Source of the DNA: Parasedimentitalea psychrophila
GTDB taxonomy: Bacteria > Pseudomonadota > Alphaproteobacteria > Rhodobacterales > Rhodobacteraceae
Length of the DNA: 64,000 bases
Reading direction: 5' to 3'
Assembly: GCF_030285785.1 (NCBI RefSeq)
Contig: NZ_CP127247.1
Span: 4,549,501-4,613,500, forward strand
Numbering within the stretch: the first letter of the stretch is position 1; every line of letters begins with the position of its first letter. This document shows, piece after piece, positions 60,919 through 64,000 of the stretch. The notes beneath the pieces are model-generated. The model did not search any database. It saw only the letters and a program-made list of their open reading frames with translations, and was not told where the DNA came from. Made by a program: the position numbers and the translations under genes.

Positions 60919-61749
60919 ATGCAAGGTTCCACAATCGGCCTTGATCTGGCCAAGAACGTTTTTCAAGTTCACGGGGTCACGGAAGACGAAGAGGTCGTCT
61001 TCAACAGGCCTTTGAGACGCGCGCAGCGATTGCCGTTCTTCTCTAAACTTGAGCGCGGTCTCATTGGCATGGAAGCCTGTAGTGGTGCGCATCATTGGGC
61101 TCGGGAACTAACAGAGTTGGGCCATGATGTCCGGCTGATTCTACCGATGTATGTCAAACCATACGACAAGCGCGGGAAGTGTGACGCCAATGATGCCGAG
61201 GCCATTTGTGAAGCGGTGATGCGTCCGAATTCAAGCTGATCCGCGCTGACGGATTGAACGATCCGGGGGATCGTTCAAAAGCGCAGAATGCGATTTGTTG
61301 CAGTAAAGACAGTTGAGCAACAAGCTCTGCTGTCGCTCCATCGCGCACGGGCTCTGCTTGTCCGCCAACGCACGCAGCTGATCAATGGCTTGCGTGGTAT
61401 GGTCGCGGAGTTCGACATTTACATCGCGAAGGGCCTCGCGCGGGTCATCGGTGGTCATCAGTTCCGAAATGACCGCGAGTTTGCAGCATGGTTGGGGCTG
61501 ACGCCCGCGAACAAATCCAGCGGCGGCAAAGAGAAACTCGGGCGCATTACGATCCCTTTCGGGACATCGCTGCTCAATGCCCTGCCGGGCAGTGAATGGG
61601 TGATCAATACTTACGATTATTGCTGGTCGTTGGCATGACGTCGCTCGTCCGACAGACCAAGTCACACCCGGAGCGCGCCAGTAAATGGTTGGCATCACTG
61701 CTGGAACGCAAACCTGCGCGCGTCGCAACTGTCGCTATCGCTGCCTAAC
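60919..61749 (+). pseudogene. IS110-family transposase, broken
   Basis: The start MQGSTIGLDLAKNVFQVHGV has GAGAGGAG before it. DEDD-type features are the first aspartate in GLDLAKN and KCDANDAEAICEAVMRP. After that a 57-60 base insertion brings two in-frame stops and a perfect 11-bp hairpin (arms 61254-61264 and 61268-61278, GGG loop), the original frame resumes at MRFVAVKTVEQQALLSLHRA, about 90 residues are then missing between AEFDIYIAKGL and HQFRNDREFAAWLGLTPANK, and the end is frameshifted (GMTSLVRQTKSHPERASKWL in another frame). Not functional. Confidence 0.85.
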
Positions 61750-61770
61750 AGGGCACTCAAAGAATGCCCG

Positions 61771-62795
61771 AGAAGGGCCATTAAAACGGCAAGGATCGTC
61801 TGGATGAGCTGAATAAATTTCTCCCGACAGTGCATGGATTCGACGAGTTCTTTGGCAGTCTTTACCATCTGAATGCCGAGGAAGAACCGGAAGACCCCCA
61901 GTATCCGCATGACGTAGAAGGCTTCTACGAACAGTTCGGACCGAGGGGCGCAATGGATTGCAAGGCAAGTGATCGTGACGACACCACGAAGGAGCTACGC
62001 TGGGGCCGTGTCGGGAAACAGAACTGCCAGGACACCGGACCAGTGACCCGTAAGCGGATGGAGACGATGGAGAACGAAATCCTCGAAAGATCGCTTGCGT
62101 TTATCGACAAAGCCCACGAGGCCGACATGCCATTTTTCATCTGGCACAATATGCTACGGATGCACTTGTGAACGCGGCTGTCGGACCAGTGAAAGGTGGA
62201 CGGGATGCAGGAGACTGATTGGGTTGTTGGTGAACTGCTTAAAAAGCTCGATGAGCTCGAAACCGCGGACAATACAATTGTCGTGTTTTACTCCGACAAC
62301 GGCGCAGAGAAATTGTCATGGCCCGACGGAGGAACCAGCCCGTTCCATGGAGAAAAGGGTGAAATCTGGGAAGGCGGATTTCGCGCCCCTGCTGTCGTAC
62401 GGTGGCCAGGCGTCGTCGAGCCCGGACGAATAAGCCATGAGATCCTCTATTTCGATGACCGCGGCTTACTGAATGCAGTGCGAATTAACGACTGGAAAGT
62501 CCATTTCGCGATTGGTGGCCGGTGATTTGGAGGGACGATGGCGGCTCCGCAGAACTTCCCTCGGGTGACCAATTTGCGCATGGACCCTTTCGAGAATACC
62601 ATTGCCAATATGGATCATCGGCCGATGTATTTTCGCTGAGTTGCTGACAAGATGTGGATTTATCAGCCGATGCAGGTGTTCGTCGGGAAATTTTTGCAGA
62701 GTTTCGTGGAATTTTCCCAACGGCAAAAGTCATCGAGCTATAATGTGGGCGCGATCATGGAGCGTATGCAAAACGCCACACCTGTCGGCAGATAG
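61771..62795 (+). pseudogene. Arylsulfatase, broken by frameshifts and stops
   Basis: In several frames the sequence matches the middle and end of bacterial arylsulfatases: FLPTVHGFDEFFGSLYHLNA, EEEPEDPQYPHDVEGFYEQF, RSLAFIDKAHEADMPFFIWH, then after stops ELETADNTIVVFYSDNGAEK, GEIWEGGFRAPAVVRWPGVV and NDWKVHFAIGG, and a last piece with FENTIANMDH. The N-terminal half with the active-site cysteine is missing, replaced by the IS110 relic. A relic of a sulfate-ester degrading gene. Confidence 0.85.
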
Positions 62796-63275
62796 GCTGG
62801 GCCGCTCTGATAGGAGCGCTGGGCGTTGCGGCTGTGCTGGCTATGGTGTGGTTGCGGGAGGACCGCCGCTTGGTTGGAAATCCGTCATTGGCACCAGTGT
62901 GGGGCATCAATGTTGGATGCCTCTCGCTATATCTGCCTTGTCATCCCATTTTCTGAAGTGCGGTATTATCGCTCCCATCCATTGCCTGCCCTCGCCGCCA
63001 GTTCCTGAATGAAGACGTCAGCTGAAAAACCGGAAGGAAAGCGGCGGCGGGATCGCAAACGACTGAAACTTTTAGGATTGTTGTCCATGTTGATCAGTTT
63101 ACGCCTGTTCCATGAGGCCTGAACGGACGCGCGGGGAAATGCCCGATCTTGCAGCGTGAACAGTCGCCGAACGCCAAAACAATTGTCACAACGCGACGGA
63201 ACGCCAAACCTTGCCAGTAGGCCCTGTTACTTGGGGAAAATCGAGACAATGAAATTGTGATGGCTGGGAATGCTG
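62796..63275. other. Gap with membrane-protein-like and small-frame remnants
   Basis: One frame near 62796-62880 reads IGWAALIGALGVAAVLAMVW, a typical membrane helix, without start or continuation. A 37-codon frame at 63009-63122 (MKTSAEKPEGKRRRDRKRLK) has a basic helix and ends normally, but no ribosome-binding site. No gene is called. One copy of a 24-bp direct repeat is at 62961-62984. Confidence 0.45.
62961..62984 (+). repeat. 24-bp direct repeat, copy 1
   Basis: CGGTATTATCGCTCCCATCC then ATTG. A second copy (one base different) is at 63804-63827. The pair flanks the DUF1269 relic and a short gap, about 0.84 kb apart. Confidence 0.7.
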
Positions 63276-63799
63276 ATGGCTAAATCTCAATACGATTTTA
63301 CCGCTCTTTTGATGAACAGCACCAAAGAGGCGAATGACGCAAGGCATGCCCTTCACAAGTTAGCGGAAAATGGGCTGTTAGATCTTGAAGACGCGGTAAT
63401 CGCGCATAAGCACATTGGCGAAGTTCGGCTTGACCAGATGGTAAACTGGGAAGTTCCGGGCGCCATCGGAGGTGCTTGGTTGGGTATGTTGGTCACCGCA
63501 ATTGTTTCGATTGCGACAGGTGGGGTGGGGACCGGCATACTATTGCAGGGACTGTTGGAGGCCTTGGTACGGGCCTTGCAGCAGGTCTTTTGACTGACGT
63601 GGGTATTCCAGATGCCAAAATGAAAGGTATAGTCAACGCAATCAAAGGAGATGGTGCTGTTTTATTTGTCTTAGCCAAGACTGAAGACTCGGAGAAAGTT
63701 CTAGAGCGCATGGCGAAATTTGATGGCGAAGTGATTAGCACCACTCTTTCTCCGGATACCGAACGGAAAATCAACGCTGCACTAAAATCAGGTAGTTGA
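63276..63799 (+). pseudogene. DUF1269-family membrane protein gene with frameshift
   Basis: From 63276 the frame encodes MAKSQYDFTALLMNSTKEAN, KLAENGLLDLEDAVIAHKHI, then WEVPGAIGGAWLGMLVTAIV, the first half of a DUF1269 protein. Near 63536-63545 the pattern continues in another frame: IAGTVGGLGTGLAAGLLTDV, GDGAVLFVLAKTEDSEKVLE, FDGEVISTTLSPDTERKINA. A one- or two-base change separates the two frames; both halves are otherwise well preserved. Either a recent frameshift, a sequencing error or recoding. DUF1269 proteins are small membrane proteins of unknown role. Confidence 0.75.
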
Positions 63800-63803
63800 G
63801 ACC

Positions 63804-63827
63804 CGGTATTATCGCTGCCATCCATTG
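63804..63827 (+). repeat. 24-bp direct repeat, copy 2
   Basis: CGGTATTATCGCTGCCATCC then ATTG; 23 of 24 bases equal to 62961-62984. It ends exactly where the IS5-type end (GGCTTGTTGCAC) begins. Confidence 0.7.
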
Positions 63828-64000
63828 GCTTGTTGCACAAATCGGATGAAAGGATTCACCTTGTGAAACCAGCCTGATAGCTGGCGACCGGGTTTGTGGA
63901 ACGCCTGCTGGAACTGGCAGGCTTGGACTGGGTAGGCTTGGACTGGGCTGTACCGGGCTGGGCTGTACCGGACTGGGCCGTACCGGACTTCAGCACCTTG
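63827..64000 (+). pseudogene. IS5-family element, internally deleted (runs off right edge)
   Basis: The left end GGCTTGTTGCACAAATCGGA is the IS5-type terminal repeat. The next 50 bases match the leader of such elements, then the coding part jumps to ATGFVERLLELAGLDW, which belongs to the middle-N-terminal third of the transposase, so about 150-200 bases are missing. The sequence then contains in-frame 15-base tandem duplications (DWAVP three times in variants, and a duplicated GLDWV) before PDFSTL and the window end. A relic. Confidence 0.8.

Overview
The window looks like a chromosomal segment of a marine alphaproteobacterium of the Roseobacter group (Rhodobacteraceae). The reasons are GC-rich coding with tightly overlapping ATGA start/stop junctions, a DddQ-type DMSP lyase, carnitine, itaconate, guanidino-compound and sulfonate-type catabolic clusters, and a typical alphaproteobacterial flagellin. 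No species can be named from sequence alone.

Region 1 (1 to about 22.7 kb) is a lambdoid, siphovirus-type prophage, cut by the left window edge and inserted at the 3' end of a tRNA-Val(UAC) gene. Leftward late genes run from an HNH endonuclease through terminase, portal, S49 protease, HK97-type capsid, head-tail connectors, tail tube, a frameshifting pair of tail assembly chaperones, tape measure and tail tip. Upstream of these, also leftward, are a Cro-like gene and early genes with a perfect palindrome/repeat array that may be an origin. A CI-like repressor and a rightward early operon (DUF2303, C5-MTase-like, excisionase, tyrosine integrase) lie on the other side of the immunity region. 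Four related operator-like palindromes sit at the two control points. An AT-rich membrane-protein gene on the opposite strand is a candidate lysogenic-conversion cargo gene.

Region 2 (23 to 29 kb): a LysR gene, then a tightly packed set of beta-hydroxyacid dehydrogenase, aldehyde dehydrogenase, serine-acetyltransferase-like and VOC genes (substrate unknown), followed by an orphan flagellin.

Region 3 (29 to 42.7 kb): a GlxA/CdhR-like regulator divergent from acyl-CoA dehydrogenase, NDP-forming acyl-CoA ligase and CaiD, read as carnitine or gamma-butyrobetaine use. After a perfect bidirectional terminator come a polar amino-acid ABC transporter, a TetR/BetI-like repressor with a palindromic operator, and an aminotransferase / TPP-dependent 2-oxoacid decarboxylase / DDAH operon, together a candidate methylarginine/guanidino-acid utilisation system.

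Region 4 (43 to 48.5 kb): LysR plus hydratase, acyl-CoA dehydrogenase, CoA-transferase and CitE-like lyase, matching the known itaconate degradation set (Ict-Ich-Ccl). It is bracketed by IS3-family relics.

Region 5 (49 to 58.4 kb): two chemoreceptors that both end in a WQDF tail, then LysR / TauE-SafE exporter / D-cysteine desulfhydrase-family enzyme (candidate cysteate or cysteine use), convergent with dddQ.

Region 6 (58.6 to 64 kb) is a decaying accessory zone: glycosyltransferase-like gene, GFA-family gene, broken IS110 transposase, broken arylsulfatase, frameshifted DUF1269 gene, a 24-bp direct repeat, and an internally deleted IS5-type element with in-frame 15-bp tandem duplications.
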